35,356 nucleotides of DNA from Bacteroidales bacterium (GTDB lineage Bacteria; Bacteroidota; Bacteroidia; Bacteroidales; UBA10428): positions 1 through 35,356 of the forward strand of contig JAFGGU010000008.1 of the NCBI GenBank assembly GCA_016930375.1. The letters are read 5' to 3'. Of the stretch, positions 1 through 7,377 are shown piece by piece (the first letter of the stretch is position 1; every line of letters starts with the position of its first letter). Under the pieces are notes generated by a model. That model ran no database searches, was not told where the DNA came from, and saw only the letters and a list, made by a program, of their open reading frames with translations. The translations under genes and the position numbers were made by a program.

Positions 1-191
1 GTGTAATTGGCAAATTCTTCCAATTTCCGGTTCAGCTCTTCCTTAATTTCAACCCCAATCTGGTTAGCCCGTTTTGAACAGATCATTACAGCTTCATAAA
101 TATTGCCGGTCTTCGCTTCTAACATATTTAAATCACGTGTAACAGTCGTGGACGGCGCTTTTGATTTTTTAAAATCTGTGTTTTGTTCCAT
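1..191 (-). CDS. rpoZ: RNA polymerase omega subunit, Bacteroidota type (partial, C-terminus beyond window)
   Basis: The first 63 codons are visible; the gene continues past the left edge. The N-terminus reads MEQNTDFKKSKAPSTTVTRD and is followed by a segment with the residues SKRANQIGVEIKEEL. This is the pattern of the Rpb6/omega-like subunit of Bacteroidota, which binds the beta' subunit and helps assemble and stabilise the core enzyme. The ATG overlaps the stop codon of the upstream bamD gene by one base (TAATG), so the two are very probably translationally coupled and cotranscribed. The family identity rests on recalled Bacteroidota omega sequences and is fairly secure. The C-terminal half cannot be assessed. 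Confidence 0.85.
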   Translation of the reverse strand, partial: MEQNTDFKKSKAPSTTVTRDLNMLEAKTGNIYEAVMICSKRANQIGVEIKEELNRKLEEFANY

Positions 192-1021
192 TAATTATCA
201 GTTAATTCCTTATCGATTTCTTTATCTTTAATATACTGAGAAGCAACCTGATACATATCTTCTGCCTCTTGCTTGTTCTTGCTTTCAGGGAATTCCGTTA
301 TAAATGCAAAATACTCATCCACTGCATCCTGATAACGCTCCGTTTGTTTCGACTGGATGCTTTTCACCGCTAAAAGATATTTTGATTTGAGAAGCATAAA
401 CATAATCTCTTCCCTGTACTTTGTTTCCGGAAAATCAACCAGGCAGGTATTCAATGCAACAATGGCAGCCTTGTAATCATCGATATTGTAATAAAGTTTC
501 GCAGACAGGAAAGATTTTTCCATCAGTTTCTCATTCAATTCCAAAATGATACGCTGGCAGTCGGTCACTCTGGGACTTGCGGGATACCTGATCATATAAA
601 GCCTGAAAGCATCCAGAGCCTGGTAGGTGCTGGTTTGATCCAATTCCGGTCTGGGAGATTGCATGTAATAACAGTATGCTTCCATGTAAGCCGCTTCCTC
701 AATGAAATGGCTGTTTTCGTAATACTGGGTAAACTGACTAAAATAATGCCCGGCTATGATATAATCGTTCAGCTTATACTGTGTCATGGCCTGGAAAAAA
801 TAAACGGAATCGGCCTTCCGGGTACCACGAGTAAGTGGAGCAAGCTGTTCGAAAAGTGTGCCCGCTTTCACATAATCCCCCTTATTATAGTATTCAAAGG
901 TTTTAGCGAATTTGAAATTCACATCCTCGCTTTTGATAACCTTTTCATATTGCGAGCAGGAAAATGCAATGAATACGAACGATGTAAAAAACAGCGGAAT
1001 ATGGTAACGTTTTGCAAGCAT
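191..1021 (-). CDS. bamD: Outer membrane assembly lipoprotein, BamD-like
   Basis: The protein has 276 residues from the ATG at 1021. It has a lipoprotein signal peptide (hydrophobic PLFFTSFVFIAFS ending at Cys22), then several TPR-like helix pairs rich in Tyr/Ala with motifs such as YYNKGDYVKAGTLFEQL and YKLNDYIIAGHYFSQF. This is the usual build of BamD (about 250-290 residues), the periplasmic-face lipoprotein that works with BamA in inserting beta-barrel proteins into the outer membrane. The frame stays open to a GTG at 1063, but a -7 element (TACCTTTG at 1033-1026) lies inside that extension, so the ATG at 1021 is preferred. It begins only five bases after the -7 element, which makes the mRNA apparently leaderless. 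The omega subunit follows with a one-base overlap. Confidence 0.9.
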   Translation of the reverse strand: MLAKRYHIPLFFTSFVFIAFSCSQYEKVIKSEDVNFKFAKTFEYYNKGDYVKAGTLFEQLAPLTRGTRKADSVYFFQAMTQYKLNDYIIAGHYFSQFTQYYENSHFIEEAAYMEAYCYYMQSPRPELDQTSTYQALDAFRLYMIRYPASPRVTDCQRIILELNEKLMEKSFLSAKLYYNIDDYKAAIVALNTCLVDFPETKYREEIMFMLLKSKYLLAVKSIQSKQTERYQDAVDEYFAFITEFPESKNKQEAEDMYQVASQYIKDKEIDKELTDN

Positions 1022-1025
1022 CGCG

Positions 1026-1054
1026 CAAAGGTACAAATTTTTAGCAAATTGCAA
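1026..1054 (-). promoter_or_regulatory. Promoter of bamD-rpoZ
   Basis: On the minus strand a TTG (1054-1052) is followed 18 bases later by TACCTTTG (1033-1026), a perfect match to the Bacteroidota -7 consensus TAnnTTTG. The expected transcription start lies at about 1019-1021, on the bamD ATG itself. Confidence 0.7.
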
Positions 1055-1103
1055 TTTATCCACGGTAATTTTAGAACTCTAAAAAGTAATTCTTATTGTC
1101 AGT

Positions 1104-1134
1104 TGTTACTGTTAATCAAAAAAAACTACTTTTG
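1104..1134 (+). promoter_or_regulatory. Promoter of the alpha-oxoamine synthase gene
   Basis: TTG at 1104-1106, a 20-base spacer and TACTTTTG at 1127-1134 match the Bacteroidota promoter pattern (TTG, 19-21 bases, TAnnTTTG). The predicted start near 1141 excludes the ATG at 1096 as translation start and supports the GTG at 1171. Confidence 0.7.
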
Positions 1135-1170
1135 CACATCGATTTTGTATTAACTAAATTTCAATGGATC

Positions 1171-2418
1171 GTGGACATATTTGACAAGATAAAAAAGAGC
1201 AGAGGTCCTTTGGGACAATATCAGCAGATAGCTCACGGATATTTTATGTTTCCGAAACTCGAAGGTGAGATCGGACCCAGAATGAGGTTCAGGGGTAAAG
1301 AAGTATTGAACTGGAGTTTGAACAATTACCTCGGACTGGCCAATCTGCCGGAAGTCAGGCAGGCTGATGCCGAAGCGGCTAAGGAATTTGGGATGGCTTA
1401 TCCCATGGGAGCCCGCATGATGTCGGGACAAACAACCAAACACGAAGAGCTTGAGGATCAGTTGGCAGCATTTGTCGGCAAGGAAGATGCCTTCCTGCTG
1501 AATTACGGCTACCAGGGTATGATATCCATCATTGACTCCCTGTTAGGCAGGAATGACGTGGTTGTATATGATTCCGAATCGCATGCCTGCATTGTGGATG
1601 GGTTGCGTTTGCATATCGGTAAACGCTTTGTATTCCCGCATAACAATATGCAAAACCTCGAAAAGGAATTGGAACGGGCTACAAAAATGGCACAGGAAAC
1701 AGGGGGCGGTATACTGGTCATAACCGAAGGTGTGTTTGGCATGGCAGGCGACCTGGGAAACCTGAAAGCCATTGTTGAATTGAAGAAAAAATTTGATTTC
1801 CGCATCCTGGTCGATGATGCGCATGGTTTTGGCACAATGGGCAAGAGTGGTGCCGGAACCGGCGAACATTTTGGTGTTCAGGAAGATATAGATCTGTATT
1901 TCAGTACATTTGCAAAATCAATGGCCGGTATCGGCGCCTTTATAGCCGGTCAGGAAGATGTGATTAATTTTCTACGTTACAATATGCGTTCCCAGACCTA
2001 TGCCAAATCACTTCCCATGCCCATGGTCATTGGCGCATTAAAGCGTCTCGAGCTGATCAGGACACGTCCCGAAATTAGGGAGAAACTATGGACGATCGTC
2101 AGGGCGCTGCAATCCGGTTTCAAGGCAAAAGGCCTTAACCTGGGCAATACTGAATCACCCGTTACACCGGTATTTTTATCAGGTTCAGTGCCTGAAGCTA
2201 CCAACGTGGTGATTGATCTGAGGGAGAATTATAAAATTTTCTGCTCCATGGTGGTGTATCCCGTTGTACCCAAGGACGTTGTCATGCTCAGAATTATCCC
2301 GACCTCGGCTCATACGCTCCAGGATGTGGAATATACGGTGAATTCATTTGCCGAAATCCAGGAAAAACTGAAGGCCGGTAAATACAAATCCGACAAAATA
2401 GCATCGTTGTTGGGATAA
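1171..2418 (+). CDS. PLP-dependent alpha-oxoamine synthase (serine palmitoyltransferase or cysteate acyltransferase type)
   Basis: The protein has 415 residues from a GTG start (VDIFDKIKKSRGPLGQY). It is an aminotransferase-fold PLP enzyme of the alpha-oxoamine synthase family (KBL, BioF, HemA, SPT), which condenses an amino acid with an acyl-CoA or acyl-ACP and releases CO2. Visible landmarks are the glycine-rich GARMMSG region, the DDAHGFG motif (His near residue 218) and the Schiff-base lysine in FAKSMAGIGAF (about Lys249). No other biotin gene is near, so BioF is unlikely. In Bacteroidota such enzymes start sphingolipid synthesis (serine) or sulfonolipid/capnine synthesis (cysteate); the sequence alone does not tell which. 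The in-frame ATG at 1096 lies upstream of the predicted transcription start and was rejected. The gene stands alone, convergent with the SIS gene. Confidence 0.85.
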   Translation: MDIFDKIKKSRGPLGQYQQIAHGYFMFPKLEGEIGPRMRFRGKEVLNWSLNNYLGLANLPEVRQADAEAAKEFGMAYPMGARMMSGQTTKHEELEDQLAAFVGKEDAFLLNYGYQGMISIIDSLLGRNDVVVYDSESHACIVDGLRLHIGKRFVFPHNNMQNLEKELERATKMAQETGGGILVITEGVFGMAGDLGNLKAIVELKKKFDFRILVDDAHGFGTMGKSGAGTGEHFGVQEDIDLYFSTFAKSMAGIGAFIAGQEDVINFLRYNMRSQTYAKSLPMPMVIGALKRLELIRTRPEIREKLWTIVRALQSGFKAKGLNLGNTESPVTPVFLSGSVPEATNVVIDLRENYKIFCSMVVYPVVPKDVVMLRIIPTSAHTLQDVEYTVNSFAEIQEKLKAGKYKSDKIASLLG

Positions 2419-2427
2419 TATATGATC

Positions 2428-2459
2428 GTAGAGATCCCGCAGAAATACGGGGTCTCTAC
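2428..2459. repeat. Palindromic element / bidirectional hairpin between convergent genes
   Basis: GTAGAGATCCCG (2428-2439) and CGGGGTCTCTAC (2448-2459) form a 12-bp stem with one wobble pair around an 8-base loop. No long T-run follows on either strand. The stop codon (TAG) of the minus-strand SIS gene lies inside the right arm. The sequence resembles REP-like palindromes built on GTAGAGAC arms that I recall from many Bacteroidota genomes. It may be an intergenic palindromic repeat serving as a bidirectional terminator. Confidence 0.6.
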
Positions 2460-3070
2460 AAATTGTTATTTTGCGCTGCGTGCCTCGATTTAACGCCAAG
2501 GTAACCCCCGTGATGCCGTTTGGCATATTGGGCCGCAGTGAACCCGATTCTTTTCATAAGAATTACAACAAGGGCATCTCCGATCACGGTCATTACCGTT
2601 GTTGATGTTGTGGGTGTAAGCCCCAGGGGGCATACCTCCTGAGGATGTCCCGTGGATATGGTGATATCCGCGAGATTACCCAGATCACTGTCGGGATTCC
2701 CGGTTATCACAATGATTTTCAGATTGTACCCCAGGTTTTTTGTAAGGTCACATAATTCAATAATCTCAAGAGTCTTTCCTGAGTTTGAAACCAGGAGCAG
2801 GATATCGTTCTGCTGGATAACACCCAGATCGCCATGCTGGGCATCGGAGGGATGAAGAAAAACTGCAGGCGTACCAGTTGCGGAGAACGTTGTAGCAATA
2901 TTGAGGGCAATCTGCCCTGCTTTTCCCATTCCGCTTGCCACCACCTTTCCCTTGTTGACATGCACGGCTTCATAGATCAGGTCACATGCCTTACTGAAGT
3001 TGTCGGAAACAGGAATATTAAGTACTGCATTCGCTTCAGCCTCGAATATATTTCTCACCTCGTTTATCAT
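2456..3070 (-). CDS. SIS-domain sugar-phosphate isomerase (KdsD/GutQ-like, no CBS domains)
   Basis: The protein has 204 residues and is almost entirely one SIS domain. Motifs typical of arabinose-5-phosphate isomerases are present: GMGKAGQIALNIA, the segment HPSDAQHGDLG, SNSGKTLEII and a C-terminal HHGGYLG. KdsD/KpsF enzymes convert D-ribulose 5-phosphate to D-arabinose 5-phosphate for Kdo and LPS synthesis and usually have about 320 residues with two CBS domains. Here the protein stops 12 residues after HHGGYLG, so it is a SIS-only form, as known for some stand-alone isomerases. The substrate is therefore less certain. The stop codon lies inside the palindrome at 2428-2459. A -7-like TATATTTG on the minus strand (3101-3094) lies 24 bases before the ATG and suggests its own promoter. 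Confidence 0.8.
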   Translation of the reverse strand: MINEVRNIFEAEANAVLNIPVSDNFSKACDLIYEAVHVNKGKVVASGMGKAGQIALNIATTFSATGTPAVFLHPSDAQHGDLGVIQQNDILLLVSNSGKTLEIIELCDLTKNLGYNLKIIVITGNPDSDLGNLADITISTGHPQEVCPLGLTPTTSTTVMTVIGDALVVILMKRIGFTAAQYAKRHHGGYLGVKSRHAAQNNNL

Positions 3071-3116
3071 CGGAAATATTTAGTATTTGCGCACAAATAT
3101 AGTAAATCGGTTTCGG

Positions 3117-5495
3117 TCAGATGGTTTTATCAGCTTTGACTTTTTTCAGGTGAAAGGCAATTTTGCCCAACAAAACTTCTCTCTGGATCGGTTTTGCCAC
3201 ATAATCATCGCAACCGGCCTCAAAGCATGCATTTTTGTCATCCATCATGGCATAAGCAGTTTGTGCAATGATCGGAACAGTACTGCCTTCCTGCCTTATC
3301 TTTCGGGCAGCATCGAGGCCGTTCATTTGTGGCAACCGGATATCCATGATGACCAGATCGGGGTTATTCGTGCTGAATTCTTCCAAAGCCTGGACGCCAT
3401 TGCATGCCAGTATGATTCTTAATCCGGTAGGAGCAAGTATTTCCTGAAGGTATCTGAAGTTTATTTCATCATCTTCAACAATCAGTACTGATCTTCCATT
3501 CCAATGAAGATCTGTCTCGTTCAAAGCGTTCCCTCCGTTATCCTCAGGGGGCCTTACCGGCTGGTAAGGTATCGTAAAATAAAATGTTGAACCTTTTCCG
3601 GGATTGCTTTTCAGTTCAAGGGAGCCGTCTAAAAGCTTAACCAGTCCGCGGGAAATGGACAATCCCAATCCTGTGCCTTCGTATTCCCGTGTATTATTAT
3701 AGTCTGCCTGCCGGAAGGGTTGAAAAATCACCTCGGTATGATCCTTTTCGATCCCAATTCCCGTATCCTCCACGAAGAATCTGAGCAGATTTTTCTTTTC
3801 AAGGGTATAACCAAAACGAATATGTCCCTTATGTGTAAACTTGACAGCATTGCTCAACAGGTTCATCAGGATCTGCCGAAGCCTGAATTCATCGGTTATA
3901 ATAACAGAGTCGTCACCTGATAGTACGTAATGCTTTGAAATCTCAACAGAGGTCTTTTCATTCTGTTTCAGCAGCTGCTGATAAAAAAGATGCAAATCAT
4001 CCAGTAAATGATTTAACCTGCATTCCTGCTTGATGATACGCATCTGGTTGGCTTCGATTTTTGAGATATCTACCAGATCATCAATGATATGCAATAACTG
4101 ATCACTGCTTTTATGGATGATTTCGACATACTGGTTTTTCATTTCCGCATCAGCGTCGTCGCGCGTAATCAGATTGGAAAAACCCAAAATCCCGTTCATG
4201 GGTGTTCTTATCTCATGTGAAAGATTGGCCAGAAAGGCAGATTTCAGATGATCACTTTCCTGGGCTTTCTCTTTTGCAGTTCGCAATTCGTTCTCAATTT
4301 CCTTTTGCAGGGTAATATCACTCACCATTCCTGCAATCCTGAATAATTGATTGTTTTCATCGAGTATGGGGAATAAACGTGCCCATATCCACCGGATCTT
4401 ACCGGCAGGATCAATGATCCTAAGCTGCCTGAAGACGGGTTCAGTTTTTCCGCTGCGCCGCAGACTGGTCAGTTCGTCATAAACGGGAAGATCTTCAGGG
4501 TATATGACTTTCCCCAGATTATTTATATTTTGAATGACGGAGGTGCTCTTGAATCCGAATGTTCTTTCAAGGGCTGAGTTCAGATACAGGATCCTGTTGC
4601 CTTCGCTGAGCCAGAACACATCATCTATATTCTCCGCAAGTTGGCTGAACCTTTCATCACTCTCCCTGATGGTTGCACGGGCCTGAACAATTTCTTCGAT
4701 ATCGCGGGTTACCGACATCACATACACTTCGTTCCGCAATTTGAAAAAGGAAGCGGACATAAGGCCGGTTTTGACTTCCCCGTTTTTGAGCCTGAATTTG
4801 GCTTCGAGGTTAACGACCTTTCCGTTGGATTTGAGGGCATCGACCATTCGCTGCCTGTCCGCCGGATTATGCCAGATATTGATCATGGAGGAAGTCTTCC
4901 CCTTCACATCTTCCCAGGTATACCCTGTCAGGTGCGTAAATCCCTCGTTGATCTCAATATACATGCCGTCTGCCAAACGGTTAATATTAACAGAATCGGG
5001 ACTGGTCTTAAAGGCAATTCTGAATTTCTCTTCACTTTCCCTGAGTCCCTCTTCGGCAGCCAGCAATTCTTCGTTTTTAAGCTTCAGGACAAGCTCACTA
5101 TTCTTTAAATCGGTAATATCTGAAAACATGGCGATCATATTTCCAGAAAGGGTTTGAAATGCGCTGACTTTGAAATAATGTATACCGTCATTAATGTGGT
5201 ATTGTACTTCATCACTGTTCCAACTGGTGCCTTTAACGGCAATTTCTTTATAAATCCGCGGTATATCGGTTTTTTCCAAACCCGGGAATGCTGACTCAAT
5301 GGTCTTGCCAATCAGTTTTCTGTGATCTGTTTGTAAAATTTGATCAGCCATGAAATTCCCCCCGCGGAAAATCAGCTGATCATTTAGGATTTCATAGAAA
5401 TGAGTACCTACCGGTGAGTTCTTTAGAAATCCGGGAATTTGCCGCAGCAGATCATCCCTGGACATCTTGTCTTCAACATTTTGATTTTTAGGCAT
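3117..5495 (-). CDS. Hybrid sensor histidine kinase, three PAS domains plus receiver
   Basis: The protein has 792 residues from the ATG at 5495 (MPKNQNVEDKMSRDD). Order: three PAS/PAC domains (about 27-130, 155-265 and 280-395), HisKA with the phospho-accepting His427 in LSHEIRTPMNG, HATPase_c with an N-box (LMNLLSNAVKFTHKG), DTGIGI and GTGLGLSI, then a C-terminal receiver domain with Asp718 in VIMDIRLPQMNG and the conserved AKP lysine. No transmembrane segment is seen, so it is probably a cytosolic sensor. It lacks an HPt or output domain and must pass phosphate to a partner not in this window. The frame is open to 5654, but that extension has no family features and approaches the divergent promoter region. 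It is divergent from the ammonium-linked outer-membrane genes; a functional link is only a guess. Confidence 0.9.
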   Translation of the reverse strand: MPKNQNVEDKMSRDDLLRQIPGFLKNSPVGTHFYEILNDQLIFRGGNFMADQILQTDHRKLIGKTIESAFPGLEKTDIPRIYKEIAVKGTSWNSDEVQYHINDGIHYFKVSAFQTLSGNMIAMFSDITDLKNSELVLKLKNEELLAAEEGLRESEEKFRIAFKTSPDSVNINRLADGMYIEINEGFTHLTGYTWEDVKGKTSSMINIWHNPADRQRMVDALKSNGKVVNLEAKFRLKNGEVKTGLMSASFFKLRNEVYVMSVTRDIEEIVQARATIRESDERFSQLAENIDDVFWLSEGNRILYLNSALERTFGFKSTSVIQNINNLGKVIYPEDLPVYDELTSLRRSGKTEPVFRQLRIIDPAGKIRWIWARLFPILDENNQLFRIAGMVSDITLQKEIENELRTAKEKAQESDHLKSAFLANLSHEIRTPMNGILGFSNLITRDDADAEMKNQYVEIIHKSSDQLLHIIDDLVDISKIEANQMRIIKQECRLNHLLDDLHLFYQQLLKQNEKTSVEISKHYVLSGDDSVIITDEFRLRQILMNLLSNAVKFTHKGHIRFGYTLEKKNLLRFFVEDTGIGIEKDHTEVIFQPFRQADYNNTREYEGTGLGLSISRGLVKLLDGSLELKSNPGKGSTFYFTIPYQPVRPPEDNGGNALNETDLHWNGRSVLIVEDDEINFRYLQEILAPTGLRIILACNGVQALEEFSTNNPDLVIMDIRLPQMNGLDAARKIRQEGSTVPIIAQTAYAMMDDKNACFEAGCDDYVAKPIQREVLLGKIAFHLKKVKADKTI

Positions 5496-5602
5496 AATCG
5501 GGACAAATAACAGGTTATTGAAATCCGGAAGACAATCAACTTGAAAATGAACTTCAATATAGCAATAAAAACTAAAAACGGAAGGCAGACGCGCTAATTT
5601 TC

Positions 5603-5617
5603 CTGTGTGAAACACAG
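5603..5617. promoter_or_regulatory. Short dyad in the divergent kinase/porin region
   Basis: CTGTGT and ACACAG are separated by three bases, about 40 bp upstream of the porin -7 element. This is a possible operator, but a 6-bp arm is weak evidence. Confidence 0.25.
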
Positions 5618-5655
5618 TAAAATTCTCTGAAAACAGCGAAATTGTGAAAAACATT

Positions 5656-5663
5656 TATATTTG
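5656..5663 (+). promoter_or_regulatory. -7 element of the first TorF-like gene
   Basis: TATATTTG matches TAnnTTTG and lies 36 bases before the ATG at 5700. No TTG sits at the expected -33 distance, which may mean activator dependence. The element and leader are also found before the paralogous gene at 6664. Confidence 0.5.
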
Positions 5664-5699
5664 TGATACAGTCATCTTATACAATTAAATCTTATAGTT

Positions 5700-6374
5700 A
5701 TGAAAAGAACAGGGTTTCCTTTTTTTATTTTGTTAGCTTCTTTCCTGATCACAGTATCTGGTATCAGGGCACAGGAAGAAACAGAATCAAAATTCCAGAT
5801 CGGTACCGATGTCTACACAAATTATATATGGCGCGGGAGTAAACTGGGAACGGGACCTTCCCTGCAACCGAGCATTGAATTCACAACCGGAGGGCTATCT
5901 TTAGGTGTCTGGGGAGCATTTGACGCCAGCGGTTATATGGAGGCGGACCCATCTATTTCTTATGAATTTCCCTTTGGATTGACACTGGGCCTGTCGGACT
6001 ATTATTTGCCAAGCCTGCCGCTTTTCGAAGTAACGGATACGGCAGGAAGCCATGCATTTGAAGTAAATGCAGGATTCACAGCAGGCGGATTCAGTCTGAA
6101 CGCGAATTATATTCTGAATGAAGCAGGCGGAATAGGATCAGCAGGCGGGGATATGTACTTCGAGGCCGGGTATGAATTCCGGGATTTCAATATATTCCTG
6201 GGCGCTGGCGACGGCTGGCATACCTCAGACGGTGAATTCGCAATCTGCAATTTCGGAATCGGAGCTGCCCAGGAAATAAAAATTACTGATACTTTTTCAG
6301 TTCCGGTAAGCGGACAGATAATCATCAATCCGGAACGAGAGCAATTGTTTCTTGTAGTCGGATTTTCTTTTTAA
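5700..6374 (+). CDS. TorF-family putative outer-membrane protein (TIGR02001-like), copy 1
   Basis: The protein has 224 residues, with a signal peptide ending at about residue 25 (VSGIRAQEE). The mature part begins with the characteristic IGTDVYTNYIWRGSKLGTGP and continues with alternating hydrophobic strands, ending in an aromatic VVGFSF terminus typical of beta-barrels. It belongs to the conserved family of small predicted outer-membrane proteins (TIGR02001, TorF-like), often found beside P-II and ammonium transporter genes. A role in passage of ammonium or another small nitrogen solute across the outer membrane is inferred from this context and is not demonstrated. It is nearly collinear with the next gene and of equal length, so the two are a tandem duplication. 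A strong terminator follows, so this copy can be transcribed separately from the glnK-amtB unit. Confidence 0.8.
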   Translation: MKRTGFPFFILLASFLITVSGIRAQEETESKFQIGTDVYTNYIWRGSKLGTGPSLQPSIEFTTGGLSLGVWGAFDASGYMEADPSISYEFPFGLTLGLSDYYLPSLPLFEVTDTAGSHAFEVNAGFTAGGFSLNANYILNEAGGIGSAGGDMYFEAGYEFRDFNIFLGAGDGWHTSDGEFAICNFGIGAAQEIKITDTFSVPVSGQIIINPEREQLFLVVGFSF

Positions 6375-6418
6375 ATGCTGTTTTCTGGTTAACCGGTTGA
6401 ACGACAAATCAGGATTTT

Positions 6419-6459
6419 CCTGCAAAATCCCGCTGAAAAGCGGGATTTTTTTTTGCAGG
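6419..6459 (+). terminator. Rho-independent terminator after the first TorF-like gene
   Basis: AAATCCCGC (6425-6433) pairs with GCGGGATTT (6440-6448) around a TGAAAA loop, followed by a run of nine T. An outer CCTGCA/TGCAGG pair (6419-6424, 6454-6459) flanks it. Confidence 0.9.
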
Positions 6460-6494
6460 AAATACAGATGTTATGTTTTAATTATTTTAGAATA

Positions 6495-6623
6495 GGGGTA
6501 TGAATTATAAAAACATATAATATATAAATTTTAGATATAAATATATGGGGTAGTAAATATAAAAATATATTTATTTAAAAAATAAACCCATTAAAAAGAG
6601 GGGTATTAAAAACAAAAATATAT
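6495..6623 (+). repeat. Three regularly spaced direct repeats upstream of the second TorF-like gene/glnK/amtB
   Basis: Units start at 6495, 6547 and 6600 and follow the pattern GGGGTA, seven variable bases, (T/C)AAAAA(C/T)ATAT. The spacing of 52 and 53 bp is about five helical turns, which puts the units on the same face of the DNA. The last unit covers the place of the -33 element and runs into the -7 element at 6621. The remainder of the 289-bp gap is very AT-rich and holds no gene. Confidence 0.65.
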
Positions 6624-6628
6624 ATTTG
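6621..6628 (+). promoter_or_regulatory. -7 element of the porin-glnK-amtB operon
   Basis: TATATTTG matches TAnnTTTG, 35 bases before the ATG at 6664. No canonical -33 TTG is present; its position is taken by the third direct repeat, which suggests control by an activator. Confidence 0.55.
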
Positions 6629-6663
6629 CCCATTCAAATATTATTAATTTAAAATCTTATGTT

Positions 6664-7338
6664 ATGAAAAAGCTGAGTTTACTTTTACAAGGAATGGTTG
6701 CAGTATTTATACTGTCAGCCCCATTATTAGCACAGGATGAAGCAGGGAATTCAAAATTCAGTGTTGGCGCCGACATGTATACAAATTATGTATGGAGAGG
6801 CAGTAAACTCGGAACAGGACCATCCTTGCAGCCCAGCGTTAAATTCGAGGCCGGAGGTCTGACTTTGGGTGTATGGGGTGCTTTTGATGCCAACGGCTAT
6901 ACCGAGGCTGATCCCTATATCTCTTATTCCTTTCCTTTTGGTTTGAGTCTGGGGTTGACCGATTACTATTCACCCGGACTGGAAGTTTTTGAAACTTCGG
7001 ATACGGCAGGAAGTCACGCTTTGGAGATCAATGCCGGCTTTGCAAAAGGAGGACTTAGTTTAAGCGCCAACTATATCGTTAACGAGGCCGGAGGTATTGC
7101 ATCCGCCGGTGGTGACATGTATTTCCAGGCCGGTTATGCTTTTGAGCACTTTAACATTTTTGTGGGCGCAGGGGACGGCTGGCATACTTCCGACGGGGAA
7201 TTCAACATCTGCAATTTAGGTATCGGTACGTCCAAAGAAATCAAGATCACAGATAGCTTCAGCATACCAGTAAACGGCCAGGTCATTCTTAACCCTGAAA
7301 AAGAACAGCTGTTTGTTGTGGTCGGGTTTTCATTCTGA
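6664..7338 (+). CDS. TorF-family putative outer-membrane protein (TIGR02001-like), copy 2
   Basis: The protein has 224 residues, with a signal peptide ending near residue 23 (SAPLLAQDE), then VGADMYTNYVWRGSKLGTGP and the same strand pattern and VVGFSF ending as copy 1. Most positions are identical between the copies, and even the 5' leaders share the block AAATCTTAT-(A)GTTATGAAAA, so the duplicated segment included promoter and leader. This copy leads an operon with glnK (39-base gap) and amtB. The context suggests that it supplies the outer-membrane step of ammonium or nitrogen-compound uptake, a proposal based only on linkage. Its control region, with three spaced repeats, differs from that of copy 1, so the two copies may be expressed under different conditions. 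Confidence 0.82.
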   Translation: MKKLSLLLQGMVAVFILSAPLLAQDEAGNSKFSVGADMYTNYVWRGSKLGTGPSLQPSVKFEAGGLTLGVWGAFDANGYTEADPYISYSFPFGLSLGLTDYYSPGLEVFETSDTAGSHALEINAGFAKGGLSLSANYIVNEAGGIASAGGDMYFQAGYAFEHFNIFVGAGDGWHTSDGEFNICNLGIGTSKEIKITDSFSIPVNGQVILNPEKEQLFVVVGFSF

Positions 7339-7377
7339 CAACTCATTCAAATAAAAGAAACTTTAAAACTTAAGGAT

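Noticed and set aside
635..1153. A 172-codon open frame on the plus strand opposite bamD
   Set aside because: It is antisense to a clear BamD homologue, crosses the divergent promoter region and overlaps the start of the oxoamine synthase. No recognisable protein features.
4641..5157. Two plus-strand frames of 138-155 codons inside the histidine kinase gene
   Set aside because: Antisense to well-conserved PAS domains, with no family motif or ribosome binding site.
5496..5654. Longer N-terminus for the histidine kinase (start at 5654)
   Set aside because: The added 53 residues show no domain features and would abut the -7 element of the divergent outer-membrane gene; the ATG at 5495 precedes the PAS region naturally.
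6375..6663. Sigma-54 (-24/-12) promoter before the glnK-amtB operon
   Set aside because: No TGGCAC-N5-TTGC-like sequence was found; the TATATTTG element fits the phylum's primary sigma factor instead.
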